Source: CBDCYS01 sp965226185
Lineage (GTDB): Bacteria; Acidobacteriota; Terriglobia; Bryobacterales; UBA6623
Length of the DNA: 64,000 nt
NCBI GenBank assembly: GCA_965226185.1
Contig: CBDDCT010000006.1
Location: 1-64,000 of the forward strand
Reading direction: 5' to 3'
Shown here: one piece after another, positions 35,143 to 45,700 of the stretch
How positions within the stretch are numbered: position 1 is the first letter of the stretch
Layout: every line of letters begins with the position of its first letter
Made by a program: the position numbers and the translations under genes
Notes under the pieces: model-generated
The model's database searches: none
What the model saw: only the letters and a program-made list of their open reading frames with translations
What the model was told of the DNA's origin: nothing

Positions 35143-36372
35143 CTAACCGGCCGCGGACACACTCACAGGCTTGCTGAGATGGGGCCTCAGCAGCAGGTTG
35201 ACTACGATCAGCAGCAAAGACATCGCCGGGAGCAGCAGAAGCGCCGTGCTGAGGGTCGCGCGTTCGGCCACGAAACCGATGATGTAGGAGCTCAACGTCA
35301 GCCCGATCCAGCCGGAGGTGATGACGATTCCCATGGCCGTCCCCGTCATTTTCGTGAAGACATTGCCGCAGATGCCGAGGGTCGTGGGGAACATCGGAGC
35401 CATCGCCAGTCCCGCAACGAAGACGGACACGCCGACCAGAACGGGATCTCCCATCTTGAGCATGGCAAAGGTCGTCACCATCATGGCCACCGAGGCCCAC
35501 AGCGTCACTTTGATCTCGGCGACGGCCAGCAAGATTCTCGATACGATGACCCGCCCCAGCAGCAGTCCCAGCGCGAATCCCCAGCCGAGAACGTTTTGCG
35601 CGTAGCTGATTTCAACGCCCTGTTCATCCACAAGGTATTTCACAAGCCAATTGAATACGCCCACTTCGCAGGCGACGTACAGAAACAGCATGAGGCTGAG
35701 CAGATATAGGGCCGGCTGGCGCAGCAAAGCGGGCGCATCCGCGGCCACAAAAGCTCGCTCCCCGGTCGGCGGGGGCATCGGCGTGGCCACGTTGACCAGC
35801 AAAGTGAGGGCCGCGAACACCGTCAGAGCAATAGAGAGGGCGTAGGTGGAACTCAAAGCGCCAACATTGGCCGCCAGCAGCGGCGTGATCATCGTACCCA
35901 GCCCGAAGAACATATTGAGCAGGTTCAGCGCGGACGATCTTTTCTCTTCACTGATCTCGCTGATCAAAGCGTTGGAGCCGGTGACGAGCATCCCGCCTCC
36001 CAGTCCCAAGACCAGCATCGATACTAAGGCGATGCCGTAGCTGGCGGCGTAAATGAGGCCGATCAACCCCAGCGTAATGCCGCTGAGCCCGGCTACGATC
36101 CCTGTCTTCTTGCCTTTGTTGTCGACGATCGGACCCACCGCGACCGAGGCGATCATGAGTCCCAGTGCTTGCATCGTGGCGATCAGGCCGCTCTGCTCGG
36201 CGCTGAGACCGAACCTCTCGCTCAGCTCGGGCAGGACCGTGCCTAGCAGGGCGGCGATCAGCCCATAGGTCAGGATCCCGAGAATCATCGCCGGGATCAG
36301 TCTGGATTTGGAGTACGTTTGACCCATCGTATCTAGCCTTGCGGTGGGCTGCCCACTGGAATCATCGTTCAA
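35143..36372 (-). CDS. MFS transporter
   Basis: The 409-residue inner-membrane protein has about twelve hydrophobic helices, starting LIPAMILGILTYGLIAALLGTVLPEL. The loop 2-3 motif GPIVDNKGKKTG resembles the MFS signature G-x3-D-x2-GR-R/K. The two six-helix halves are separated by a loop around TPMPPPTGERAFVAADAPALL. It probably takes up a sugar, polyol or acid, because it is followed upstream by a Gfo/Idh/MocA dehydrogenase gene with only a 10-base gap. The start is ATG 36372 or ATG 36327 (MGQTYSKS). Confidence 0.87.
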   Translation of the reverse strand: MNDDSSGQPTARLDTMGQTYSKSRLIPAMILGILTYGLIAALLGTVLPELSERFGLSAEQSGLIATMQALGLMIASVAVGPIVDNKGKKTGIVAGLSGITLGLIGLIYAASYGIALVSMLVLGLGGGMLVTGSNALISEISEEKRSSALNLLNMFFGLGTMITPLLAANVGALSSTYALSIALTVFAALTLLVNVATPMPPPTGERAFVAADAPALLRQPALYLLSLMLFLYVACEVGVFNWLVKYLVDEQGVEISYAQNVLGWGFALGLLLGRVIVSRILLAVAEIKVTLWASVAMMVTTFAMLKMGDPVLVGVSVFVAGLAMAPMFPTTLGICGNVFTKMTGTAMGIVITSGWIGLTLSSYIIGFVAERATLSTALLLLPAMSLLLIVVNLLLRPHLSKPVSVSAAG

Positions 36373-36382
36373 GTTGCGGGTG

Positions 36383-37651
36383 CTAGCCGAAGTAGTAACG
36401 CTGGTTTTCTTGATCCCAGAAGACCTTTTTGTCTTTGCGGTAAGACATGGTGGCCAAGTGCCCGGTCACTGCCGCTTCGTGGCCGATTTGGGCCGGGCAG
36501 TTTAATTCCGCCGTCCCTTTGATGGCATCGATGAAGTTTTTCAGATGGTCGCCCGTGGGATTGCCCTGGCCGAGGTCCTTGCGGCCGCGAATGTGGATTT
36601 CGGGGCGGACCGCCACGTCCTCGGGAGCTCCGCGGTACTTCTCGGGATAGACATATATGTCCGTAAGGCCCATGATTTCCATGGTTCCTTCACTTCCGAG
36701 GAGCTGCTCGCCGTACCTGTAGTGCGAGTTGCGGAACATCGCGCTGTAGTTGATGTGAAAGTGGTCCGGGTACTCAAACCCGGCCGTCACGGTGTCGGGA
36801 ATTTCCCGGTCGTCTTCGGTCCAGCAATGGATGCCGCCGTTGCACATCACCGATTTGCAGTGAGTGCGTCCGGTGATCATATGAATGGCGTCTGTCTGAT
36901 GTACCAGGAGGTCGGTCGAGATGCCGCCGGAATAATCCCAGTAGAGCCGCCACTGGAAGTAGCGTTGCTTGTTAAAATCCGATTTCGGCGCGGTTCCGAG
37001 GAACTTGTCGTAATCGGTGTTGTCCCGCGTCGAGTCATCGGGGATGTTGTAGCGCCAGGCCGGGAACGTCTCCGGGCTGTTGCGGTACCAAAACGCTCGG
37101 GCATAGTGGACTTCGCCCAGCACGCCCGATTCGTAGATCTCCTTCGCCTTCTGGTAGAGCAGCGAGCTGCGCCGCTGCGTGCCGACCTGAAACTTCTTGC
37201 CGCTTTTCTTGACGGCCGCGAGGATGTCGTAGCCTTCCTCGATTGTGTGCGTGAGCGGCTTTTCACAGTAGACGTGCTTGCCGGCTTCGAGCGCCGCAAT
37301 CGCCATGTCACGGTGCAGGTGCTCGGGCGTCATGATGACGACGGCGTCGATCGATTTGTCCCCGATCATCTTGTAGTAGTCGCCGTAGGCGTCGGGAGAC
37401 GACTGCTGCTCGGTGGCAACATCGTCCTTGGCCTTGGCGAGGCGTGGCGCGAAGGCGTCGCAGACAGCCTTGATGTGTGCGTCGTCCGCCGCGACTTTCA
37501 TCATGGTCTTGACGTGCCGGCCGCCGCGGTTGCCGAAGCCAACCCATCCCAAATTCACTTTGGTTCCCGTTGCCTGGGCACTGAGCAAGGCCGGAGCCGC
37601 GGCTAACGCAGTGGAAGCATTCACAAAAGCACGGCGCGAAATCGTTGACAT
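36383..37651 (-). CDS. Gfo/Idh/MocA-family oxidoreductase with twin-arginine leader
   Basis: The 422-residue protein begins MSTISRRAFVNASTALAAAPALLSAQ, a Tat-type leader, and is probably exported or envelope-associated. The NAD(P)-binding fold follows (KVNLGWVGFGNRGGRHVKTM), then VVIMTPEHLHRDMAIAALEAGKHVYCEKPLTHTIEEG with the conserved EKP Lys of the catalytic region. It should oxidise or reduce a sugar or polyol. It forms a two-gene operon with the MFS transporter. A stem GGCTGCTT / AAGCAGCC (37701-37736) lies in its leader region. Confidence 0.88.
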   Translation of the reverse strand: MSTISRRAFVNASTALAAAPALLSAQATGTKVNLGWVGFGNRGGRHVKTMMKVAADDAHIKAVCDAFAPRLAKAKDDVATEQQSSPDAYGDYYKMIGDKSIDAVVIMTPEHLHRDMAIAALEAGKHVYCEKPLTHTIEEGYDILAAVKKSGKKFQVGTQRRSSLLYQKAKEIYESGVLGEVHYARAFWYRNSPETFPAWRYNIPDDSTRDNTDYDKFLGTAPKSDFNKQRYFQWRLYWDYSGGISTDLLVHQTDAIHMITGRTHCKSVMCNGGIHCWTEDDREIPDTVTAGFEYPDHFHINYSAMFRNSHYRYGEQLLGSEGTMEIMGLTDIYVYPEKYRGAPEDVAVRPEIHIRGRKDLGQGNPTGDHLKNFIDAIKGTAELNCPAQIGHEAAVTGHLATMSYRKDKKVFWDQENQRYYFG

Positions 37652-38094
37652 GATCTTGTATTCCTTTTCCCTTCCTCATGCTTGACCGGGTGACCCTGGC
37701 GGCTGCTTGTGAGTATTCCCAGCGGGCAAAGCAGCCGTCCGGCGCCGCCGATTCGCAGCGATCACAAGAGACTTGAGCTCAGCAGCAGAAAGTCTATAGA
37801 AGCTGAGTTGAGAATATCAGTTCGGTTTGAGGGAGGCAACCGAACGGGGTGGTTTCGCAACAAATCAACCCGGCGCATGGAGGCCTTCCAGGCTCATTCG
37901 AAACAGTGATTTCAGTGGTTATGAACGGCCTGAGATTCTACTCTCGGCGATTCGAAAGAAGTAGATGAACAGCCTGACAAGAAGCACGCTGGACTCAGCA
38001 GCCGACTTGCGCAAGCTCCAAGACACGGCCTGAGCGGCTTCAATCAGATGGCCGTGCTACATCCCCGCCGCGACAAAAGTATGGCAAACTTCCG
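37652..38094. other. intergenic region, no supported gene
   Basis: The 443 bases lie between two minus-strand genes. Besides the inverted repeat GGCTGCTT (37701-37708) / AAGCAGCC (37729-37736) upstream of the oxidoreductase, I see nothing supported. A 66-codon plus-strand frame at 37709 has a random-looking, Arg/Ser-rich composition. Confidence 0.4.
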
Positions 38095-38904
38095 CTAGTC
38101 GGAGCCGGCCTTGCTCGCCATGAGAATCTTGTCGATTGCGGTTTTGAAGCTTCGGAATGCCTGCGCGCCCCGAATGTACTGAGTCGCTCTGATCTTGTCC
38201 GGACTCGATGGATCGGTCAGTCCCAAGAAGAAGCTCGGCGTGCCGCTCACGCCTGCCTTGGCCCCCTCCTCGGCATCGGCTTTTACACGTTGCGTATACT
38301 TTCCACTGCTGAGGCAATCCTTGAACTTAGTGCCTTCCAGACCCTCGGCCTCCGCGTGTCCCAGAAGGTCCTCGTAGGAGAGCTTGCGCTGGTCGACGAA
38401 AATTCGGTTATGCACCTCCCAATACTTCCCTTGGTCACCCGCACAAAGCGCGGCCTCGGAGGCCTTGGTGGCACGAGGATGAATACTCACCAGAGGAAAC
38501 TGCCTGATAACGTATTTCATCTTGCCCGTGTCGACATAGTCTTTCTTGATTTGCGGCAGCACACCCGTGAAATGGCGTTTACAGAATGAGCACTGATAGT
38601 CGGTAAACTCGACCAGCGTCAGCTTGGCATCGGCCTCACCCAGAAACGGGGCTCCCTTGATGCTCACGTCCTGGGGCTTGAAAGGCGCCGGCTGGCTAGG
38701 TTTTGCGCGCTGGCTTTGCAGGAGCTTCTTGATCTCGGCAAGATCCTTTTGGATGGCTTGCTGCCCGGCTTTGAGAGCATCCATCTCTTTTCGCAGCGCT
38801 TGGATATCCGGGGCGGACTGAGCAGCCGCCGCGCTTCCCCACAGCAGCAACAGCCCCACGGCCCAGAGGCTGATCCGTTCATTCTTCTTGCCTATAGTTG
38901 TCAT
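38095..38904 (-). CDS. DsbA-family thiol:disulfide oxidoreductase (periplasmic)
   Basis: The 269-residue protein has a signal peptide (ISLWAVGLLLLWGSAAAAQ) and a short coiled coil (QALRKEMDALKAGQQAIQKDLAEIKKLLQ). A DsbA/BdbD-type thioredoxin domain follows, with active site CSFC in EFTDYQCSFCKRH and the cis-Pro loop SGTPSFFLG. It should form or isomerise disulfides in exported proteins. The N-terminal coiled coil suggests it multimerises like DsbC/G-type proteins, but the catalytic domain is DsbA-like. GGAG lies upstream of ATG 38904. Confidence 0.88.
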   Translation of the reverse strand: MTTIGKKNERISLWAVGLLLLWGSAAAAQSAPDIQALRKEMDALKAGQQAIQKDLAEIKKLLQSQRAKPSQPAPFKPQDVSIKGAPFLGEADAKLTLVEFTDYQCSFCKRHFTGVLPQIKKDYVDTGKMKYVIRQFPLVSIHPRATKASEAALCAGDQGKYWEVHNRIFVDQRKLSYEDLLGHAEAEGLEGTKFKDCLSSGKYTQRVKADAEEGAKAGVSGTPSFFLGLTDPSSPDKIRATQYIRGAQAFRSFKTAIDKILMASKAGSD

Positions 38905-39161
38905 TGCGCTCCGCCTTTTACTGTCCTGAGATTACCACGGCTGGCTTGCCCGGCGTCCTGGCGTTCCGCCGAACTCAGACACTCCGCTAAGCCGAACAAC
39001 CGCTTCCGTCACCGCGAGCGGACGCCGATGGTCACAGGCTCCGGCTCACTCAGCGTTCCCAATCAGGGGAATCGAACGGGCCGCAAAGCGCCCTCTGCCG
39101 GACAGGCCGGAGGACAGCTTAGCCGCCCTCCCTCACGCGGTTAAAGATTAGAAGCAGGACA

Positions 39162-40013
39162 TCATACCCAACTGCCTCTCGCGGTAATCCTCGGCGTCCC
39201 AGCCGGCAACTGCCACGACGGCCGTTGCTCGACGAAGGGCATCTCCAACACTTTTGGAAGCGTCACATCCGCGGGCTCGCTGTAGGCCGGCACGCCGATC
39301 GTAATCTCTTCCGGCGGTACGTCGAGCCGAAGCGTTCCGTGGATGCGGTCCCAAAACGAAAAGCCGCTGGACCAGTTCGAGTCGCTTTCCTCCTGAACGT
39401 TCGAATGGTGGATCTCGTGCATCCGGGGTGTGATGAGAAAGTTCCCGAGCAGGCGTTCGGTTCTGGGAGCAAGCCGGACGTTCGAATGATGAAAGAGGAT
39501 GCAAAGCACGAGCATCGTCTGCCAAACCGAAAAAGCGAGGGGGGAGACGCCGATCACGACGACTTGCAGCGCCCGCCAGCCCACCGAAAGGGTGACTTCG
39601 CCGAAATGGAAGCGCAGCGCGGTCGAGGCGTCCATATCAAGGTCGGCGTGATGCGGCTGGTGAAAGCGCCACAGAAGGCGATTTTTGTGACACTGTGCGT
39701 GCCAGTGATAGAGCGTGTAGTCGAGCGCCAGAACGGCCAGTGGAATCTCGAGCCAAGCCGGCAGCGAGAGCTTTTTCAAAATGCCCCCGCGGCGTTTTTC
39801 GACCAGCCGCGCCAGCCGCAAAGCGACCGGCACCTCGGCGTATTCGACGGCCAACCCGGCGACTCCCGCGATCGCCAGGTTGCGGGCCGTGCGAACCGGC
39901 TTCGATTCCCGTGAGCGGCGCGCCGGCCAGCGCAGCTCACGCCAAAGCAGCCAACCGCAGAGGCCGACAATGAGTGGTAATTTTACCCAAGCGGGAACTT
40001 CCTTCATTGTCAT
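39162..40013 (-). CDS. fatty acid hydroxylase / sterol desaturase superfamily protein
   Basis: From ATG 40013 (AGAGGA upstream) the integral-membrane protein has 283 residues. The di-iron His boxes are visible: HWHAQCHKN, FHQPHH, FHHSN and MHEIHHSN. Hydrophobic helices include VKLPLIVGLCGWLLW and LEIPLAVLALDYTLYHW. The family hydroxylates or desaturates lipids, sterols or hopanoids at the membrane. The substrate is unknown. The C-terminal 60 residues are soluble. The neighbouring DsbA-like gene is on the same strand but about 260 bases away, so they are probably separate units. Confidence 0.85.
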   Translation of the reverse strand: MTMKEVPAWVKLPLIVGLCGWLLWRELRWPARRSRESKPVRTARNLAIAGVAGLAVEYAEVPVALRLARLVEKRRGGILKKLSLPAWLEIPLAVLALDYTLYHWHAQCHKNRLLWRFHQPHHADLDMDASTALRFHFGEVTLSVGWRALQVVVIGVSPLAFSVWQTMLVLCILFHHSNVRLAPRTERLLGNFLITPRMHEIHHSNVQEESDSNWSSGFSFWDRIHGTLRLDVPPEEITIGVPAYSEPADVTLPKVLEMPFVEQRPSWQLPAGTPRITARGSWV

Positions 40014-40248
40014 TCCTCTAAACCAGGATTTCCATTTTGACCCTGGTACGGCGACAGTATACACCCGCGCTGCCCGAATACCACGTCTTTCCGCGCTGAA
40101 CCCTGCACATCAGCTCCGGCGGCAGGCCCCAAAGCCCGTCCGTCCGCTCATAGACGTTGATGGAGCGGGCTGAACGGCGCACCGACCGACACTGCTCCCT
40201 GCGAAACCTTTTCGGAGCCAAAAACTGTTGATCCTCGTCCAGGCAACG

Positions 40249-41580
40249 CTACCCGCTCGGCAGCGGCAGTGCCCAGATCCTGTGCAGCATGTCACCGAAC
40301 AGCCGCCGGTTCAGATGCCCCTCCGCCAGCAGCAACCAGTAGTAGCGGGCATGCTTGACCAGCCGCCCGCCGGTCTTCATCAGCCGCCGCTGCAAGCTCG
40401 TCAGCGACCAGCTCTTGATCCTGTGCGGCAGTCCCAGCCGTCGCCACAAGTTGCCCAGATTGTAGGCCAGCACGCTGAGTTGCAGTCGCACCTCGTTCGC
40501 CCGGAAGCGATGGCACGACAGCCGCGTCCAGTGCGTGGCCTGCTTGCCTTCTTTAATCCATTGCTCGGCCGTGCCGCGCTTGTTGTAGAAGCGCACCACA
40601 GACCGACTCGGCAACGTCATGTTCGTCACGATAAAGCCGACGCGCGGGAACAGCTCACCGAGATGATGCTCGACCTTGGCCACGATGCGTCGCGGCTTGG
40701 ACCAACTCTCAGCCTGATAGCGGAAGCTCTTGTAGCGCACCAAGGGCTTGCGACCCGGCCTGCCCGGCGGCCGAAACAGGATGTCTTCGATCGCCAATTC
40801 CAAGCTCTTGTTGGCCGGAATGCGAATGGCGTACCGCACTCCGCGTTCTTCCGAAGACTCATAAATCTCCGGCTTGGCAAAGGCCGCATCGCCCCGGAAG
40901 GTGACCTGCTTGCCCGCGGCCTGTTGGCGCTCGATCTCGGGCAGCAGCAACTCGTTGCAGTCCTTGGCGCTGTGCACGTTGCCCGGCCGCAGCTTTGCCG
41001 CCAGACAATCACCATGCTGGTTGAACAACAACAACGGGTGGTAGCAGACCGACTCGAAGTGCCCGTTGTAGGCACTGCCCTCTTGCTGGCCGTGGACAGG
41101 GCTTTCGGTCGAGTCCATGTCGAGAACGACGCGCTCGGAGTCGTCTTGCGTCTCGGCTTGCGCCATCAGCTCGCGGTTCACAGCCATCAGCCCCAGCAAG
41201 TTCTCCTCGCTCGCCAGCATCTCTGTCTCAAAGCCATGCAGCGTCGAGGTCAAGGCCCCGCCGCGATCCCAGTTCCTCTTCGAGCCGATCAAGCGAAACG
41301 TCGGGTCAGCCGACACTCGGACGGCATCGTTGAGGTCCTCGTAGCCTGCCAGCCGAGAGTAGACTGACTGCCGCAGCAGATCGGCGAACGGGAACTTCTT
41401 GTTCAAGCCTTGCCGCGAGTCGCTGAGATGCTCCTCGATCAGTTTCCCGAGCCCGAGCCGTTCGTCCAGCTCGCGGACCAAAATGAGCCCGCCGTCGGAA
41501 GTGACGCGCGATCCTTGGAAATCGACTTTCAATAAGCCGTTGAAGCTTAGCTGGAACGGTTTGTTTTCTTTTTCACCCAT
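40249..41580 (-). CDS. IS1380-family transposase, second subgroup
   Basis: The 443-residue transposase is unrelated in detail to the 481-residue ones but has the same family layout: FQGSRVTSDGGLILVRELDERLGL at the N-terminus, VVLDMDSTESPVHGQQEG with the first Asp, VTFRGDAAFAKPEIYE with the second, and YNKRGTAEQWIKEGKQATHWTRLSCHRF with the Glu. No frameshift is seen. I could not find convincing inverted repeats in about 150 bases on either side, so the element limits are undefined (roughly 40150-41700). Confidence 0.9.
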   Translation of the reverse strand: MGEKENKPFQLSFNGLLKVDFQGSRVTSDGGLILVRELDERLGLGKLIEEHLSDSRQGLNKKFPFADLLRQSVYSRLAGYEDLNDAVRVSADPTFRLIGSKRNWDRGGALTSTLHGFETEMLASEENLLGLMAVNRELMAQAETQDDSERVVLDMDSTESPVHGQQEGSAYNGHFESVCYHPLLLFNQHGDCLAAKLRPGNVHSAKDCNELLLPEIERQQAAGKQVTFRGDAAFAKPEIYESSEERGVRYAIRIPANKSLELAIEDILFRPPGRPGRKPLVRYKSFRYQAESWSKPRRIVAKVEHHLGELFPRVGFIVTNMTLPSRSVVRFYNKRGTAEQWIKEGKQATHWTRLSCHRFRANEVRLQLSVLAYNLGNLWRRLGLPHRIKSWSLTSLQRRLMKTGGRLVKHARYYWLLLAEGHLNRRLFGDMLHRIWALPLPSG

Positions 41581-41595
41581 TGGGTGTTGATCTCC

Positions 41596-42279
41596 TCAGC
41601 GCCTTGAGTGCTTTCCAACCCTCATAAATAAAGGCGTCCGAGGCCACCCGATGGTTAGCAGAACCGAAACTAAAGTGGAAATCCGGGCTAAAGCCGGCTG
41701 ATGGTTGCCAGAGGGCCGGATTCCGCTATTGGGGCAAAGTGTGTTGTTTTCGGCGACTCCCATGGCCTTTGGATTAATATGCACGTTAAAGTGCGCCCCT
41801 GGGTGTTGTGGCATGATTTCTGGGGAGACGCATAAGTTGTTTTGATTCAGTGGACTGGAAGCGAGCATTGCAGTGTTTTACAGAAAATGTAAGGGTTTGG
41901 GAATTTTTTGACGCTCGCAAAGCGCAGTTCTGCTTTTCTTGATTTATCCATGATCGTTAGTGATTTGATTGATTCACCATTATCAAGATAGCGTAGCCGT
42001 TGGGGGTATTCTTGCCCGGGCGGGCGGAATGTTTTGAAGACACAGGGAATATTTTTTTGAAGTCTTGTGACTGATTCGGAGATTTCGCGAATTGGGAGGG
42101 ACCAGCCGTTGGGAACGGCTGGTTTTTCGCCCACCCCAGGCCCCGCAAGGCCCCCACGCCTGGGTTCGTTTTTCAGAGGTCTGAGTTGGCAACGGCGCCT
42201 CCCGTGTAGCGGTACGCCGCGGGGGGCCACTTACTGGCGTGCGGGGCTCTGACAGGACGGCAAGCGACGCACGCCCGCA
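41596..42279. other. long intergenic region with a strong hairpin
   Basis: About 680 bases between the transposase and the HspQ-like gene hold no supported gene. The left part is probably the outer end of the IS. A segment at 42027-42080 (CACAGGGAATATTTTTTTGA...) resembles one near 61350-61395. A terminator-type hairpin lies at 42101-42127. Confidence 0.45.
42101..42127 (+). terminator. terminator-like hairpin
   Basis: ACCAGCCGTT (42101-42110), a GGG loop, then AACGGCTGGT (42114-42123) and TTTT form a perfect 10-bp stem followed by a short T-tract on the plus strand. No plus-strand gene precedes it here, so it may be a relic of a mobile segment or a dispersed palindrome. Confidence 0.6.
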
Positions 42280-42594
42280 CTAGCTCACCCGCCGCTTTGG
42301 AACGTAGGCGCCCTCCTGGAACTTCGAGAAAAAATGGGATGTCAGGGGATGGAGGACCGGTTCACCCGACAGGTCGGCTTCGAGATTTTGCTGCGCCACG
42401 TAGGTTTCGTTGTCGCTGCCGTGGACCAGCACGCGATACCAGGGTTCGTCCTTGGGCGGGCGGGAGCGCGCGACGTGCTCGTACCATTGCTCGGTTCCGA
42501 GGAAGACCGGGTCGGCATCATAGATGACGCCTCGATAGTCAAACAGGCGATGGTGAATGGTCTGCCCAATCGCAAATTTGGCTTGGGAGTTCAT
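42280..42594 (-). CDS. HspQ/YccV-like hemimethylated-DNA-binding domain protein
   Basis: The 104-residue protein matches the YccV-like fold: FAIGQTIHHRLFDYRGVIYDADPVFLGTEQWYEHVARSRPPKDEPWYRVLV and ETYVAQQNLE. In E. coli HspQ is a heat-shock adaptor and specificity factor of Lon. In plants the same domain is found in Clp adaptors. It is thus likely a small proteolysis adaptor. The gene lies alone between an IS remnant and the RND operon. ATG 42594 gives the expected length. Confidence 0.83.
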   Translation of the reverse strand: MNSQAKFAIGQTIHHRLFDYRGVIYDADPVFLGTEQWYEHVARSRPPKDEPWYRVLVHGSDNETYVAQQNLEADLSGEPVLHPLTSHFFSKFQEGAYVPKRRVS

Positions 42595-42673
42595 GTGCTG
42601 GCGCCAGATGCGGACCAGGTGTTTTGGCCTCGGCTCAGGGCGGATCGGTCAGAATCATGCATTCGTTGTTACG

Positions 42674-42760
42674 CCCCGTCCGGGGCTCCTGCCGGGGGGG
42701 GATCACCCAGAGTTTCGCTTCGCTCTACCCTGGGTTTTTCATCTGACGCCGCTTCGCGGC
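42674..42760. repeat. three hairpins between hspQ-like and RND genes
   Basis: CCCCG/CGGGG (42674-42685), ACCCAG...CTGGGT with a TTTTT tail (42705-42739) and GCCGC/GCGGC (42748-42760) lie in 90 bases. The middle one could terminate plus-strand transcription. The arrangement recalls the hairpin array at 34865-35089. Confidence 0.55.
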
Positions 42761-42765
42761 TGGGC

Positions 42766-45700
42766 TCAATCGCCTTGAACAGGCTGAACCTCGCCGTGAC
42801 CGAAGATGCGGCGAAGCAACATCACCATCCCAGACTTCAAATCAAGGACCAGACTGAACAGGGCCGGTACCAGGAGGAGAGTAAACACCGTCGATATCAG
42901 CAGTCCGCCAATGACGACGCTTCCGATTCCGCGGTAAAGCTCCGCGCCGGCGCCCGGAAAGATCACCAAAGGCAGCATCGCGAAAACGCTGGTCAGCACG
43001 CTCATGAAAATCGGCCGGATGCGATTCCGGGTGGATTCGCGGATGGCGTCGCGCGGATCCATGCCGTCATTCCGAATATGGTTGAGCGACTGGTGGACCA
43101 GCAGGATCGCATTGTTGACGACGGTCCCCACCAAAATGAAGAACCCCAGCATCGTCAGTATGTCGAGCGCTTGGTAGGTAAACCGGTTCATGACGCTGAG
43201 TCCGAGCAGGCCACCGAATCCAGCCAGCGGGACGCTGAAAAGGATAACGAGAGGGTAGGCAAAGCTTTGGAATAACGCGGCCATGAGCAAATAAGTGATG
43301 ACCAGGGCGAGCAGGAGATTCCACGCCAAGGCGTCCCAGGTCTGGCTGAGCTTGTCGGCTTCACCGCGCGGGACGATGCGGTAGGGGCCGCTGAGGACGC
43401 CTTCTTCCGAGAGCGGCCGGATGATCTTGGCCTCGATTTGCTCCATCGTCGTTTGCAGCGGGACGCCTTGGGGAGGAGTCAGCTGGATGGTACTGGCGCG
43501 CTGGCGTTCGCGATGCCCGATCTGAACCGGCGAAGTCGTCAGCTCCACTTTTGCCAGAGCGTCCAGGGTGACCAAGCGGCCGCCCGGGACCGCGATCGGC
43601 ATTTGGGCCAAGTCATGCGTACGATGACGGCGATCCCCCTCGACGATGAGCTTCAGATCAATTCTCTTGCCTAGCCATTGATAGTCGGAGACCTTGGCTC
43701 CATCGACGAGCGCATTGATGGCCAGTCCCAGCTCGCGCCCGCTCACCCCCAACTCGGCGCTGCGCAGCCTGTTCGGAACGATGCGAAGTTCCGGTTTGCC
43801 GCGGTCGACCCCGCCGAGGGGCTGCGCCTGAACCTCCGGCAACTCCTGCTGCAATCGGGCGAGCGCGATTCCACCGATTTCCTGCAGCCGGCCGAAATCG
43901 GGTCCGACGACATCCAGATTGATATAGCCCGCGTCCCGGCCACTTTGAAACAAGCTGCGAGGGCGAAACCCGCCCAGAGCGGCCGGAATCTTGCTGATGG
44001 CCGAGCGGAGAACCGGTACCAGCTCAGCGACGCGGAGCGGGTCCTTTGCTTGACCGCCGGCGAACAGGGAGCTTCCACGGGCAATCATGAAAGCCTGAGA
44101 AATGCCGCCGCCGGGACAGTTCTCACCCGGCCCATCGCAGTCGTAGAGAGGTTGCAGGGTCTCGAAGTAGGTGTGCCGCAGGCTCTCCGCCTCGGCCAGG
44201 CTGTAGTTCGACGGCAGGATCACCTGTCCCACAACAAAGTTGATATTGCCGGCAGGCAGATATTCCACGGCGGGAATCAAACGAGCGGCCCCCAGGATCG
44301 CTGCCAGTGTGAAGACAACGGCCACGGTCAATCGGCGAATCGTTCCGCCGCAAATCCAATACACAAGATCGGCTATCCTGCTGCTCAGCGAACCGAAGGA
44401 GCCCAACGCTTTCCGTGGCGTCTTCGCTTCTGCGTTTGCGGACTTGCCTCCGCCCATCACCTTTGCCGCCATTGCCGGGATCACGGTAATCGCCACGATC
44501 ATGCTGAGAATCACGGCTGCGCTGATCGCGATTGCGATATCGCGGAAGAGCTGACCGGCCTCCTCCGCAATGAAGATCACGGGCAGGAAGACAGCCGCCG
44601 TCGTGAGCGTGCTAGCCAGGATCGCGCCCCAAACCTCGCGCGCTCCGTCGAAAGCCGCTACCGCCCTTGACTTGCCCATCTGGCGGTGGCGATAGATATT
44701 CTCCAAAGCCACGATGGAATTGTCGACGACCATGCCGATGGAGAACGCCAGTCCGGCCAGACTGATGACATTCAGCGTTCGGCCGGTGAGGCTCATGACG
44801 AGAAAAGTCCCGATCACGCTGATGGGCATGGCGAGGGCAATGATCAGAGTGCCGGTGAAACTTCGCAGGAAGAGGAAAAGCACCACCACCGCCAGCCCCG
44901 CCCCGATGTAGAGGCTTTGCCGCAGGAGGCTGATCGAGCTGTCGATGTATACGGTGGCATCGAACATCTGAACGATCTTAAGATTCCGCGGCTCCAACAC
45001 CTGGCGGTTCAAGCGGGCAGCGGCTTCCTTGACCCCCACCATGATCTGCATGAGGTTCTCGTTCGGGGCCTTGGAGATGAAAAAGGGGAAAACCGGCTGA
45101 CCGTCGAGGTAGGCCTGGATGCGCTTCTTGTCGAATCCCAGACGGGCATGGCCGAGATCGCGCGCGAAGATCGGCACGTCGTTTTGGTAGGCGACGACGA
45201 CACTTTCCACATCCCCGGCGGAGGCGTATTCGGCCGAAGTCCGGACGGTGTAGTTGCCTTTGCCCTCGTCAAAATCCCCTCCGCTGACGTTTGCGTTTTC
45301 ACGATCCAGGGCATTGGCGAGCTGGCTGATTGTGATTTTGCGCGCCGCCAGCTTGACCGGGTCGGCCAAGAACTGCATCTCATGCCGCTGGCCGCCGAAC
45401 AGATTGAGCGCCGCGACGCCAGGAACGCGTTCGAACTCCGGGGCGACAACGTCCTCGATGAAGTCGAGCTCTTGCGCAACCGGCCCCTGCGCGGCATCGC
45501 GATCGATGTGCATCATCAGAAATATGGCGATAAATTGCGTGTCGGAGCTGGCTGCACGAACCTCCGGCTTCAGGGCGTCGTCGGGGTAGCGGGGCACTTG
45601 TCCCAAACGGTTCGAGACGTCCAGCAGGGCGGTGCCGGTATCCGTCCCGATCTTGAAGGTCACCAGGATTTCCCCTAGGCCCGCCGAGCTTGTGCTCTCA

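Noticed and set aside
37709..37909. 66-codon ORF between the Gfo/Idh/MocA and DsbA-like genes
   Set aside because: No ribosome site, random composition, and overlaps a leader hairpin.
40150..41700. Inverted repeats for the second IS1380-type element
   Set aside because: No pair of ends could be matched convincingly by eye, so no element boundaries are given.
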